Assembly: GCF_042681025.1 (NCBI RefSeq)
Contig: NZ_JBHUER010000010.1
Span: 186,001-250,000, forward strand
DNA: 64,000 nucleotides
Direction: 5' to 3'
Origin: Methylopila henanensis
GTDB taxonomy: Bacteria; Pseudomonadota; Alphaproteobacteria; Rhizobiales; Methylopilaceae
The notes under the pieces were generated by a model. That model searched no databases. It worked only from the letters and a program-made list of their open reading frames with translations, and was not told the DNA's origin. Position numbers and translations under genes: made by a program. Positions 16,122 through 24,618 of the stretch are shown piece after piece (the stretch's first letter is position 1; every line of letters begins with the position of its first letter).

Positions 16122-17021
16122 ATGCCGAAGGAGATTTTCGTGTCCTACGGGATCGACGTCGACGCCGTGGCCGGCTGGCTCGGCTCCTACGGCGGCGAGG
16201 ACAGCCCCTGCGACATCTCCCGCGGCGTGTTCGCCGGCCGCGTCGGCTCGCCCCGCCTGCTGCGCCTGTTCGACAAGTGGGGGATCAAGACCACCTGGTT
16301 CATCCCCGGCCACTCGATCGAGACCTTTCCGGAGGAGATGAAGGCGGTCGCCTCCGCCGGCCACGAGATCGGCATGCACGGCTACAGCCACGAGAACCCG
16401 ATCGCGATGACGCCGGAGCAGGAGGAGGCGATCTTCGACAAATGCGTCGAGGTGATCGCCGAGCTGTCCGGCCAGGGCCCCCGCGGCTATGTGGCGCCGT
16501 GGTGGGAGTTCGGCGCCAAGACCAACGAACTGCTGCAGAAGAAGGGCGTCCGCTACGACCACTCGCTGATGCACAACGACCATCACCCCTATTACGTGAC
16601 GGTCGGCGACCAGTGGACCAAGATCGACTACTCGCAGCACCCCTCGACCTGGATGAAGCCGTTCACCTCGGGCGCGGAGACCGACCTGATCGAGATCCCG
16701 GCCTCGTGGCATCTCGACGACCTGCCGCCGATGATGTTCATCAAGGCCGCGCCCAACAGCCACGGCTTCGTCGATCCGCACGTCATCGAACGGATGTGGC
16801 GCGACCAGTTCGACTGGGTCTACGAGAACTACGACTACGCCGTGTTCCCGCTCACCATCCACCCGGACGTCTCCGGCCGCCCGCACGTGCTGCAGATGCA
16901 CCAGCGGCTCTACGACCACATGCGCGCCCATGCCGGCGTGAAGTTCGTCGCGATGGAGGAGATCGCGGAGGATTTCGCCAAGCGCTATCCGCGCTCGGGA
17001 AGCGCGCGGCCGCAGTCCTGA
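16122..17021 (+). CDS. Cyclic imidase / HpPgdA-type polysaccharide-deacetylase-fold hydrolase
   Basis: The 299-aa protein matches closely, as I recall them, both bacterial cyclic imide hydrolase and H. pylori HP0310 (PgdA): residues 10-33 GIDVDAVAGWLGSYGGEDSP, then GHSIETFPEEM, HEIGMHGYSHENPIAMTPEQEE and GYVAPWWEFG. D14, H86 and H90 form the expected zinc site. There is no signal peptide or membrane segment, so it is cytoplasmic, which fits an imidase (opening succinimide-, hydantoin- or dihydropyrimidine-like rings) better than a cell-wall deacetylase. It follows the amidohydrolase by 98 bp in the same operon and precedes a small Cys protein and a metal-handling GTPase. Confidence 0.85.
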   Translation: MPKEIFVSYGIDVDAVAGWLGSYGGEDSPCDISRGVFAGRVGSPRLLRLFDKWGIKTTWFIPGHSIETFPEEMKAVASAGHEIGMHGYSHENPIAMTPEQEEAIFDKCVEVIAELSGQGPRGYVAPWWEFGAKTNELLQKKGVRYDHSLMHNDHHPYYVTVGDQWTKIDYSQHPSTWMKPFTSGAETDLIEIPASWHLDDLPPMMFIKAAPNSHGFVDPHVIERMWRDQFDWVYENYDYAVFPLTIHPDVSGRPHVLQMHQRLYDHMRAHAGVKFVAMEEIAEDFAKRYPRSGSARPQS

Positions 17022-17026
17022 CGGCC

Positions 17027-17320
17027 ATGTGCGGGCTCTGCGGGTCGTTCGGATCGGAAGCGCACTGGAGCGACGGCGTCGCGGACCCTGCGCTGACGCC
17101 GACCGCCGAGCGCCACCGCCGCGCGGCGGTGGCGAACGAGACGCTGGCGCTCTACGGTCTCGGCGTCCGCGAATGGGGCGGCCGCTTCACGCTGTCGTCC
17201 CGCACCGGCAAGGTCGCGGTGGTCGACACGCTCGGCGCGGTCTGGCCCGCGGCCGAAAAGCTGATCCGCCGCGACTGCGACCCGCTCGATCCCGCCGTCA
17301 TCGCGGCGCTGGAGCGGTGA
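17027..17320 (+). CDS. Small conserved-looking MCGLCG protein, unknown function
   Basis: The 97-aa protein begins M-C-G-L-C-G-S-F-G, putting Cys at positions 2 and 5, and has a conserved-looking C-terminal half (LYGLGVREWGGRFTLSSRTG, LGAVWPAAEKLIRRDCDPLDP). A Cys directly after the initiator Met recalls Ntn amidotransferases, but the protein is far too short; a Cys2/Cys5 metal site is an alternative. It starts 5 bp after the imidase stop, and its TGA overlaps the GTG of the CobW-family gene (GTGA), so it is made together with that metallochaperone GTPase. I infer a partner or client role but recognise no family. Confidence 0.75.
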   Translation: MCGLCGSFGSEAHWSDGVADPALTPTAERHRRAAVANETLALYGLGVREWGGRFTLSSRTGKVAVVDTLGAVWPAAEKLIRRDCDPLDPAVIAALER

Positions 17321-18315
17321 GCCGCCTTCCCGTCAACATCCTGACCGGCTTCCTCGGCTCGGGGAAGACGACGCTGCTGAAGCGCCTGCTGGCGGAACCT
17401 GAGCTCGCCAACACGGCCGTGCTGGTCAACGAGTTCGGCGAGGCCGGGCTCGACCACCTGCTGCTGGAGCGGATCGCCGACGACGTGGTGCTGCTGAAGA
17501 GCGGCTGCCTCTGCTGCACCGTGCGCGGCGATCTGCGCGACGCGCTGATGGCGCTACTCGGGCGGCGCGCCCGCGGCGAGATCGCCGGCTTCGATCGGAT
17601 CGTGATCGAGACCACAGGCCTTGCAGACCCCGGTCCGGTCGTTGCGACCCTCGCCGCCGACCCGGCGCTGCGCCACCAGCTCCGCACCGGCGCGATCGTG
17701 ACCGTGGTGGACGCCATGTTGGGCGAGGCGACGCTCGACGCCCACGAGGAATCCGTGCGTCAGGCCGCTGTCGCCGACCGCCTGATCCTCACCAAGACCG
17801 ATCTTGCGCCGGAGGCCGCGGCCGCCCGCGTCAGGACACGGCTCGCGAACCTCAATCCGGCAGCGCCGGTGATCGAACTTTTCCCCGACGACGCGCCCTC
17901 GCCCGACCTGCTGCTCGCCGACGTCCATGACGACGCGACCCGCGCCGTCGAGGTCCGGCGCTGGCTCGCCGCGGGCGCCGGCCGCCACGGCGCCGTGCGC
18001 GCCTTCGCGCTCGCTGCGGAGCAGCCGCTGGACTGGGCGCGCTTCGGCCTCTGGCTGTCGATGCTGCTGAACCGGCACGGCGACCGCATCCTGCGGCTCA
18101 AGGGTCTGGTCGCGGTCGAGGGCGTCGACACGCCCGTCGTGATCCAGGGCGTGCAGCATCTGGTGCACGCCCCCGTCCATCTCGACGCATGGCCGGACGG
18201 GCGCCCCGCCACCAAGCTGGTGGTGATCGCGCACGGGCTGGACCCGGCGCTGGTGGAGCGCTCGTTCCGGGCGTTCTGCCGCGTCGCGCCGCCCGCCGCT
18301 CACGTCGCGGCCTGA
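17317..18315 (+). CDS. CobW/ZNG1-family metallochaperone GTPase
   Basis: The 332-aa protein has a P-loop GFLGSGKTT (11-19), the CxCC metal-binding motif (C64, C66, C67 in SGCLCCTVRGDL), IVIETTGLADPGP, the base-recognition motif TKTD, and a CobW C-terminal domain near residues 210-320. Members deliver zinc, cobalt or iron to target enzymes in a GTP-dependent manner. Placed at the end of an operon full of metal-dependent hydrolases, it probably serves one of them (imidase or amidohydrolases) or the oxygenase. GTG 17317 overlaps the preceding stop. The next gene is behind a riboswitch, so the island probably ends here. Confidence 0.88.
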   Translation: MSRLPVNILTGFLGSGKTTLLKRLLAEPELANTAVLVNEFGEAGLDHLLLERIADDVVLLKSGCLCCTVRGDLRDALMALLGRRARGEIAGFDRIVIETTGLADPGPVVATLAADPALRHQLRTGAIVTVVDAMLGEATLDAHEESVRQAAVADRLILTKTDLAPEAAAARVRTRLANLNPAAPVIELFPDDAPSPDLLLADVHDDATRAVEVRRWLAAGAGRHGAVRAFALAAEQPLDWARFGLWLSMLLNRHGDRILRLKGLVAVEGVDTPVVIQGVQHLVHAPVHLDAWPDGRPATKLVVIAHGLDPALVERSFRAFCRVAPPAAHVAA

Positions 18316-18367
18316 TGACGGAAGACGGCGCCGGCCGTTGACACCGCCGGCCGCCGCCCCCATCGTC

Positions 18368-18457
18368 TCGGAACCCGAGGGGTGCCCGCGAGGGCTGAGA
18401 CGGCGAGAGCCGAACCCTTTGAACCTGATCCGGGTCATGCCGGCGAAGGAACGGGGG
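18368..18457 (+). ncRNA. TPP riboswitch (THI element)
   Basis: The conserved TPP aptamer blocks are present in order: GGGGTGCCC, then GGGCTGAGA, then ACCCTTTGAACCTGATC and CGGGTCATGCCGGCGAAGGAA. It precedes thiO by about 70 nt. On TPP binding it should repress the thiOSGE unit, either by hiding the thiO ribosome site or by termination; no convincing U-tract terminator is visible, which favours translational control. Ends are approximate. Confidence 0.95.
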
Positions 18458-18525
18458 CGCCAGACCGACGCTTTCCGCATTTCGCCGGCTCGACCCGCCA
18501 CACGCGGAAGCGAGCACCCGCGCCC

Positions 18526-19527
18526 ATGCGCGTCACCGTTCTCGGCGCCGGCGTCGCCGGCCTGACCACCGCTCTGGAGCTTGTTCGTCGCGGCGCGACC
18601 GTCACGGTCGTGGACCGCGCGGCCGCGCTCGGCGCAGGCGCCTGCTCCTGGTCCGCCGGCGGCATGCTGGCGCCGTGGTGCGAGCGGGAGAGCGCCGAGC
18701 CGGTCGTCGCCACGCGCGGCGCGGTCGCGCTCGACTGGTGGGACGAAGCGACCGGCGCCGTGACGCGCCACGGCACGCTGGTGGTCGCGCCGCCGCGGGA
18801 CTCGGCCGAGCTCACGCGCTTCGCCCGCCGCACCGAGCGCTACGAGACCATCGACGGCGACCGGGTGGCGGAGCTGGAGCCCGACCTCGCCGGCCGCTTC
18901 CGCGCCGGCCTGTTCTTCCCCGACGAGGGGCATCTCGACCCGCGCGGCGCGCTCGCCTCACTGGAGCGCTCCTTGCGCGAGCGAGGCGTCACGTTCCGCT
19001 ACGGCGTCGAGGCCGACCCGGCGGAGGTCGGGGACGACGCCGTGGTGGACTGCCGGGGCTTCGCCGCCCGCGACGCCCTGCCGGACCTGCGCGGCGTTCG
19101 CGGGGAAATGCTGGTGGTGCGGACCGACGAGATCCGCCTGTCGCGGCCGGTGCGGCTGCTGCACCCGCGCATTCCCTTCTACGTGGTGCCGCGGGCCGGC
19201 GGCGTGTTCATGCTCGGCGCGACCATGATCGAGAGCGCCGAGCGCCGCGGCGCGACCGCCCGCTCGGTCGTCGACCTGCTGAATGCGGCCTATGCGCTGC
19301 ACCCGGCCTTCGGCGAAGCCGAGATTCTCGAAGTGCGGGCCGACGTCCGTCCCGCCTTCCCCGACAACCTGCCGCGCGTTGAAAGACGCGGCGGAACAAC
19401 CTACGTCAACGGTCTCTACCGTCACGGATTTCTGTTGTCGCCCACATGCGCTCAGCAGGCCGCGGAGATCGCGACGCGACCGGAGGACACGTCCCATGAA
19501 GCTGACCGTGAACGGCGACGAGCATGA
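18526..19527 (+). CDS. thiO: Glycine oxidase ThiO (FAD-dependent)
   Basis: The 333-aa protein starts with the Rossmann motif VLGAGVAGLTTALELVRRGATVTVVD and has the DAAO-type SAGGMLAPW stretch (about 43-51), EPDLAGRFRAGLFFPDEGHLDP and a C-terminal NGLYRHGFLLSPT. It oxidises glycine to iminoglycine, which ThiG uses to build the thiazole ring. First gene after the TPP riboswitch, with no thiC present. The 3' end overlaps thiS by 32 nt in another frame, and the last residues (HEADRERRRA) are an unconserved tail produced by that overlap. Confidence 0.92.
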   Translation: MRVTVLGAGVAGLTTALELVRRGATVTVVDRAAALGAGACSWSAGGMLAPWCERESAEPVVATRGAVALDWWDEATGAVTRHGTLVVAPPRDSAELTRFARRTERYETIDGDRVAELEPDLAGRFRAGLFFPDEGHLDPRGALASLERSLRERGVTFRYGVEADPAEVGDDAVVDCRGFAARDALPDLRGVRGEMLVVRTDEIRLSRPVRLLHPRIPFYVVPRAGGVFMLGATMIESAERRGATARSVVDLLNAAYALHPAFGEAEILEVRADVRPAFPDNLPRVERRGGTTYVNGLYRHGFLLSPTCAQQAAEIATRPEDTSHEADRERRRA

Positions 19528-19693
19528 TCTCGCCGCGGCCGACCTCGCCGAGGCGCTGCGCCTGCTCGAGCTCGACAGCGCGGTGGTGGCGACGGCGCTG
19601 AACGGCGCCTTCGTGCCCGCCGCCTCCCGCGCCGCCACCGCGCTCGAGGACGGCGACCGCATCGAAATCGTTTCGCCCCGGCAAGGAGGCTGA
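19496..19693 (+). CDS. thiS: Sulfur carrier protein ThiS
   Basis: The 65-aa ubiquitin-fold protein begins MKLTVNGD and ends PRQGG; the terminal Gly-Gly is adenylated and thiocarboxylated to carry sulfur for the thiazole ring. It starts inside thiO and ends one base before the thiG ATG, so translation is tightly coupled. Confidence 0.95.
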   Translation: MKLTVNGDEHDLAAADLAEALRLLELDSAVVATALNGAFVPAASRAATALEDGDRIEIVSPRQGG

Positions 19694-19694
19694 C

Positions 19695-20468
19695 ATGCTG
19701 AACTTCTACGGCGTCGAGATCGCGTCCCGCCTGCTGCTCGGCACGGCGCAGTACCCCTCGCCCGCCATCCTCGCCGACGCGGCGCGGGCCTCCGGGACCG
19801 AGATTCTGACCGTGTCGCTGCGTCGCGAATCCGGCCGGCTGCGCGAGGGCCAGGACTTCTGGGGGCTGATCGCCGAGCTCGGCGTGCGGGTGCTGCCCAA
19901 CACCGCCGGCTGCCACTCCGTGAAGGAGGCCGTGACGACCGCGCAGATGGCGCGCGAGGTGTTCGGGACGTCGTGGATCAAGCTCGAAGTGATCGGCGAG
20001 GCCGACACCCTGCAGCCGGACGTCTTCGGCCTGGTCGAGGCGGCGCGCATCCTCACCTCTGAAGGCTTCGAGGTGTTTCCCTACACCACCGAGGACCTGG
20101 TCGTGGCCGAGCGCCTGCTCGACGCCGGCTGCAAGCTGCTGATGCCTTGGGGCGCCCCGATCGGCACCGGCATGGGGCTCAACAACGTCTATGGGCTGCG
20201 GTCGCTCAGGGCGCATTTCCCGGACGTGCCGCTGGTGATCGACGCCGGCATCGGCAGGCCGAGCCACGCCGCCGCCGCGATGGAGCTCGGCTACGACGCC
20301 GTGCTGCTCAACACCGCCGTCGCCAAGGCCGGCGATCCGGTGGCCATGGCCGGCGCCTTCGCCCGCGCCATCGAAGCGGGCCGAGCGGGCTTCCTCGCCG
20401 ACCCGATCGAGCCCCGCGACATGGCCGCGCCCTCGACGCCGGTCTTCGGCCGCGCGAGCCTCGCATGA
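19695..20468 (+). CDS. thiG: Thiazole synthase ThiG
   Basis: The 257-aa TIM-barrel protein has LLLGTAQYPSPAILADA, LPNTAGCHSV, the Schiff-base lysine K96 in WIKLEVIG, and the phosphate-binding PWGAPIGTGMGL and DAGIGRPSHAAAAMELG stretches. It condenses DXP, iminoglycine from ThiO and sulfur from ThiS-thiocarboxylate. It starts one base after thiS, and its stop overlaps the thiE start (ATGA). Confidence 0.96.
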   Translation: MLNFYGVEIASRLLLGTAQYPSPAILADAARASGTEILTVSLRRESGRLREGQDFWGLIAELGVRVLPNTAGCHSVKEAVTTAQMAREVFGTSWIKLEVIGEADTLQPDVFGLVEAARILTSEGFEVFPYTTEDLVVAERLLDAGCKLLMPWGAPIGTGMGLNNVYGLRSLRAHFPDVPLVIDAGIGRPSHAAAAMELGYDAVLLNTAVAKAGDPVAMAGAFARAIEAGRAGFLADPIEPRDMAAPSTPVFGRASLA

Positions 20469-21076
20469 CGGCGCGGCTCGATCCGTTCTACCCCGTCGTC
20501 GACAGCGCGGACTGGGTGGCGCGTCTCGTGGGCGTCGGCGCGCGGCTGATCCAACTTCGGGTTAAGAACAAGCCGCAAGACGTTGTTAACCATGAAATTA
20601 ACCGCGCGTTGCAGCTTTGCGCGACGGCCGGTGCAACTCTTGTCGTCAACGACTACTGGCAGGCCGCCATCGATCTCGGCGCGCCCTTCCTCCATCTCGG
20701 GCAGGAGGACCTCGACGGGGCCGACCTCAAGGCGATCCGCGCCGCGGGCGTTCGCCTCGGCGTCTCGACCCACACGCCGGCTGAGCTCGACCGGGCGCTG
20801 TCGGTCGATCCGCACCATGTGGCGCTCGGGCCGATCTGGCCGACGATCCTGAAGCAAATGCCTTTTGCGCCTCAAGGGCTTGAGCGCATCGGCGAATGGA
20901 AGCGGGTCATCGGCGACCGTCCGCTGGTCGCGATCGGCGGCCTGACGCCCGAGCGCGCCGCGCAGTGCCTCGCCGCCGGCGCGGACGTCGTGGCCGTCGT
21001 CAACGACGTGGTCGGCGCCGCCGATCCGGAAGCGCGCGCCCGCGAGTGGATCGAGATCACACGCGTTCAGGCCTGA
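20465..21076 (+). CDS. thiE: Thiamine phosphate synthase ThiE
   Basis: The 203-aa barrel has LIQLRVKNKP, VVNDYWQAAIDLGAPFLHLGQEDL, GVSTHTPAEL, HHVALGPIWPT and VAIGGLTPERAAQCLAAGADVVAVV, the usual pyrophosphate- and thiazole-phosphate-binding elements. It joins HMP-PP and thiazole phosphate to TMP. Last gene of the riboswitch unit; HMP synthesis (thiC, thiD) must be encoded elsewhere or HMP salvaged. Confidence 0.92.
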   Translation: MTARLDPFYPVVDSADWVARLVGVGARLIQLRVKNKPQDVVNHEINRALQLCATAGATLVVNDYWQAAIDLGAPFLHLGQEDLDGADLKAIRAAGVRLGVSTHTPAELDRALSVDPHHVALGPIWPTILKQMPFAPQGLERIGEWKRVIGDRPLVAIGGLTPERAAQCLAAGADVVAVVNDVVGAADPEARAREWIEITRVQA

Positions 21077-21109
21077 AGTCGAGAGTATGTAGGCGCGAAG
21101 CGCAACCGC

Positions 21110-21370
21110 TCATCCCGCGGCGTCGTCGGATTCGCTGTCGAGCTTCTCCGGATCGATCGCGCCCGGCGCGCTCTTCGGCGTCTTGCGCGCGTCCCCGGCC
21201 CTGCGTTTCACGCCGGCCGTCTCGGCGGCGTCCGGAGGGCCGTCGGGAGCGTCTCCCTTGCCGGGGCCCGCGTCCGGTCGCCGCTCGAACTTCACGGGCC
21301 GGACAGCGTCCGCCTCGGAGGCGCCCGTCGCGGCGCTGCGGTCCTTCTCAGGTGTCGGCGAGCCCGCCAT
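21110..21370 (-). CDS. Small disordered hypothetical protein
   Basis: The 86-aa polar protein is rich in Ala, Asp, Glu, Gly, Lys and Pro, lacks hydrophobic segments and is probably intrinsically disordered. The ATG has GGGAGATG 6 nt upstream, the main support that it is expressed. It stands alone between convergent thiE and the aap operon. No family recognised. Confidence 0.5.
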   Translation of the reverse strand: MAGSPTPEKDRSAATGASEADAVRPVKFERRPDAGPGKGDAPDGPPDAAETAGVKRRAGDARKTPKSAPGAIDPEKLDSESDDAAG

Positions 21371-21446
21371 GCGTCATCTCCCTTGTTCGAGGGAGAAACC
21401 CGCCGGGCCGCGGTCGGTTCCCCTAGCCCCCCGCCCGCCTGCGCGG

Positions 21447-22241
21447 TCAGTGCAGGATCTGGCTGAGGAACAGCTTGGTGCGCTCGTGCTGCGGGTTGGC
21501 GAAGAAGGCGTTCGGCTCGTTCGACTCCACGATCTGGCCGGCGTCCATGAAGATCACGCGGTCGGCGACCTGACGGGCGAAGCCCATCTCGTGCGTCACG
21601 CACAGCATCGTCATGCCGTCGTTGGCGAGGCCGACCATGGTGTCGAGCACCTCCTTGACCATCTCGGGGTCGAGCGCCGAGGTCGGCTCGTCGAACAGCA
21701 TGATCTTCGGCTTCATGCAGAGCGCGCGGGCGATGGCGACGCGCTGCTGCTGGCCGCCCGAGAGCTGGCCCGGATACTTGTGGGCCTGATCGGGAATGCG
21801 CACCCGCTTGAGGAAGTGCATCGCGATCTCTTCGGCGTCCTTCTTGGGCATCTTGCGCACCCAGATCGGAGCCAGCGTGCAGTTCTCGAGGATCGTCAGA
21901 TGCGGGAACAGGTTGAAGTGCTGGAAGCACATCCCGACCTCGCGCCGGATCTCGTCGATCTTCTTGAGATCGTTGGTGAGTTCGGTGCCCTCGACGATGA
22001 TCTGGCCCTTCTGGAACTCCTCGAGCCGGTTGATGCAGCGGATCATCGTCGACTTGCCGGAGCCGGACGGCCCGCAGATGACGATGCGCTCGCCGCGCTT
22101 CACCCTGAGGTTGATGTCCTTGAGGACGTTGAACTCGCCATACCACTTGTGCATGCCGATGATCTCGACCGCGATCTCCTTCGAAGGCGGCGCCTTGTCG
22201 ACGGACGGCAGTTCTGAGGCTTCGACGACGGATTCGGCCAT
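21447..22241 (-). CDS. aapP: General L-amino acid ABC transporter, ATP-binding protein AapP
   Basis: The 264-aa ATPase of the polar amino acid family has Walker A GPSGSGKST, CFQHFNLFPHLT, signature LSGGQQQR, Walker B IMLFDEPTSALDPE and H-loop VTHEMGFA. It ends the aapJQMP series and couples ATP hydrolysis to uptake of L-amino acids through AapQ/AapM. It lies 18 bp downstream of aapM. Confidence 0.93.
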   Translation of the reverse strand: MAESVVEASELPSVDKAPPSKEIAVEIIGMHKWYGEFNVLKDINLRVKRGERIVICGPSGSGKSTMIRCINRLEEFQKGQIIVEGTELTNDLKKIDEIRREVGMCFQHFNLFPHLTILENCTLAPIWVRKMPKKDAEEIAMHFLKRVRIPDQAHKYPGQLSGGQQQRVAIARALCMKPKIMLFDEPTSALDPEMVKEVLDTMVGLANDGMTMLCVTHEMGFARQVADRVIFMDAGQIVESNEPNAFFANPQHERTKLFLSQILH

Positions 22242-22259
22242 GACGGCGGCTCCCTGTGC

Positions 22260-23405
22260 TTAGCGCTTGTGGCCGGTGTCGAGCCGCTCTTCGACGAACC
22301 TCGAATAGCGGGACATGCCGTAGCAGAAGATGAAGTAGACGATGCCCGCGAAGGCGAACCCGGTGTAGACCGTCATCGGCGTCGCCCAGTTGGGGTCGGC
22401 GAAGGCCGCACGGATGATGCCGAGGAAGTCGAAGATCGAGACGATCGCGACCAGCGTCGTGTCCTTGAACAGGCCGATGAAGGTGTTGACGATGCCGGGG
22501 ATGACCAGCTTCAGCGCCTGCGGCAGCACGATCAGCAGCATCATCGGCCAGTAGCGCAGGCCCATCGCCATCGCGCCCTCGTACTGGCCTTTCGGGATCG
22601 CCTGCAGACCGCCGCGCACCACCTCGGCCATGTAGGCGGCGGAGAACAGCGCGACGCCCACGAGCGCGCGCAGCAGGCCGTCGATCGTCCAGCCGGACGG
22701 CAGGAACAGCGGCAGCATATAGGTGGCGAAGAACAGCACGGTGATCAGCGGCACGCCGCGCCAGAACTCGATGAAGGCGATCGAGACGAACTTGATCAGC
22801 GGCAGCTTCGACCGGCGGCCGAGCGCCAGCAGAATCCCGAGCGGCAGCGAGGCGACGATGCCGGTCGTCGCGACGACGAGCGTGACGAGCAGGCCGCCCC
22901 AGGCCCGGGTCTCGACCGTGCGGAGGCCGAAATAGCCGCCGTGCAGCATCACGAAGGCGAAGATCGGGAACGCGACGAAGAACAGGAGCGCGTTCGCCTT
23001 CTTATAGGGCGCCTTCGGGATCAGCAGCGGAACGATCAGCGCGACCGCCACGAAGAACACCGTGGCCGGGCGCCAATGCTGGTCCGCCGGATAGAACCCA
23101 TACAGCAACTGCCCGAAACGGTTGGTGATGAAAGGCCAGCACGCGCCGACGCCGGGCGCGACGCAGGCTTCGCGATTCGTTCCGGTCCACACCGCGCGCA
23201 GAAACAGGAAGTCGATGAAAACCCAGGCGAGATAGACGGCGAGCGCGGCGCAGACGAGCGTCAGCAGCGCGTTCATCGGACCGGAGAAGAGGTTCTGCCG
23301 CGCCCAGCCGGAGAAGCCCGACACCGCCGCCGGCGGCGGCTGCGGCGTCAGCATCTCGGTGCGGATGAAAGGACGGTTCGGTCCCGCGATGGTCGTGTCG
23401 GTCAT
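22260..23405 (-). CDS. aapM: General L-amino acid ABC transporter permease AapM
   Basis: The 381-aa permease has an N-terminal membrane segment (about residues 44-72), a periplasmic loop, further hydrophobic segments and the HisMQ-type core with the EAA loop (GLQAIPKGQYEGAMAMGLRYW). The extended N-terminal region and size fit rhizobial AapM (about 384 aa) and not the shorter GltK-type permeases. 10 bp downstream of aapQ. Confidence 0.92.
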   Translation of the reverse strand: MTDTTIAGPNRPFIRTEMLTPQPPPAAVSGFSGWARQNLFSGPMNALLTLVCAALAVYLAWVFIDFLFLRAVWTGTNREACVAPGVGACWPFITNRFGQLLYGFYPADQHWRPATVFFVAVALIVPLLIPKAPYKKANALLFFVAFPIFAFVMLHGGYFGLRTVETRAWGGLLVTLVVATTGIVASLPLGILLALGRRSKLPLIKFVSIAFIEFWRGVPLITVLFFATYMLPLFLPSGWTIDGLLRALVGVALFSAAYMAEVVRGGLQAIPKGQYEGAMAMGLRYWPMMLLIVLPQALKLVIPGIVNTFIGLFKDTTLVAIVSIFDFLGIIRAAFADPNWATPMTVYTGFAFAGIVYFIFCYGMSRYSRFVEERLDTGHKR

Positions 23406-23415
23406 GCCGCCGCCC

Positions 23416-24618
23416 TCACCGTTCGATCAGCGCGACGCGCTTGTTGTACCAGTTCATGAAGCCCGAGGTGACGAGGCTGATCACGAGGTAGATGCCCATC
23501 GTGATCGCGATGATCTCGATGGCCTGGCCGGTCTGGTTGAGCGTGGTGCCAGCGAAGACCTGGACCAGCTCGGGATAGCCGACGAAGGCCGCGAGCGACG
23601 AGTTCTTGGTCAGGTTGAGGTACTGGCTCGTCAGCGGCGGGATCATGACCCGAAGCGCCTGCGGGATCACCACCAGCCGGGTGGCCAGGCCGGGCTTCAG
23701 CCCGAGCGAGGCGGCGGCCTCCGACTGCCCGTAGTTCACGGCCTTGATGCCGGCGCGGACGATCTCGGCGATGAAGCCGCCGGTGTAGATCGAGAGCGCG
23801 ATGACAAGCGCCGCGAACTCCGGCAGCAGCCGCGAACCGCCGTTGAAGTTGAAGCCCTTCAGGACCGGGTGGTCGATCGTGACGGGGAAGCCGACGGCGA
23901 GCAGCGCGACCAGCGGCAGGCCAATCAGCAGGCCGACCGAGGTCCAGAACACCGGAAACTGCTGGCCGGTCGCGTTCCGCCGGGCCGTCGCCCACTTTTT
24001 CAGGACCACCACGCCGACGATGGCGACGGCGAAGGCGATCAGCCCGACGCCGCTGCCCTCGCCGAATACGAACCTCGGGATGTAGATTCCGCGATTGTTT
24101 ATGTAGATCTCACCAAACAGCGAATAGCTGTTGCGCGCCGCCGGCATCGCCGCGAGCACGGCGAGGTACCAGAACAGGATGTGGAACAGCAGCGGCAGGT
24201 TGCGCGTCACCTCGACATAGGCGGTGCAGACCTGCCGGACCATCCAGTTTTTCGAAAGCCGGCCGACGCCGACGAGGAAGCCGAAGATCGTCGCGAAGAA
24301 GATGCCGACGCCGGCGACCAGCAGCGTGTTGATGATGGCGACGAGGAGCGCGCGGCCGTAGGTCGAGGTCTCGTTGTACTCGACCATCGTCTGGTTGATG
24401 CCGAAGCCGGCGGTCTGGTTCAGGAACCCGAAGCCCGAGGCGATGCGCTGGTTGGCGAGGTTGGTCTGGGCGTTCCAGACCATCATGCCGATCGCGAAGA
24501 CCACGATCGCGGCCACGACCGCCTGCGCGACCAGGCCCCGGAAGCGCGCGTCGTTCAGGATGGACGAGCGCGAGCGGGCCGGCTCAGCGGGGGCTGGACC
24601 TTCGTGAGTGATCGCCAT
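23416..24618 (-). CDS. aapQ: General L-amino acid ABC transporter permease AapQ
   Basis: The 400-aa permease has the long AapQ architecture: a first membrane segment near residue 25, a periplasmic insertion containing GFGFLNQTAGFGI, then the HisMQ core with AEIVRAGIKAVNYGQSEAAASLGLKP. ATG 24618 is preferred over GTG 24630 since GGAG lies 6 nt upstream and it gives the typical 400-residue length. Separated from aapJ by 160 bp containing a hairpin. Confidence 0.92.
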   Translation of the reverse strand: MAITHEGPAPAEPARSRSSILNDARFRGLVAQAVVAAIVVFAIGMMVWNAQTNLANQRIASGFGFLNQTAGFGINQTMVEYNETSTYGRALLVAIINTLLVAGVGIFFATIFGFLVGVGRLSKNWMVRQVCTAYVEVTRNLPLLFHILFWYLAVLAAMPAARNSYSLFGEIYINNRGIYIPRFVFGEGSGVGLIAFAVAIVGVVVLKKWATARRNATGQQFPVFWTSVGLLIGLPLVALLAVGFPVTIDHPVLKGFNFNGGSRLLPEFAALVIALSIYTGGFIAEIVRAGIKAVNYGQSEAAASLGLKPGLATRLVVIPQALRVMIPPLTSQYLNLTKNSSLAAFVGYPELVQVFAGTTLNQTGQAIEIIAITMGIYLVISLVTSGFMNWYNKRVALIER

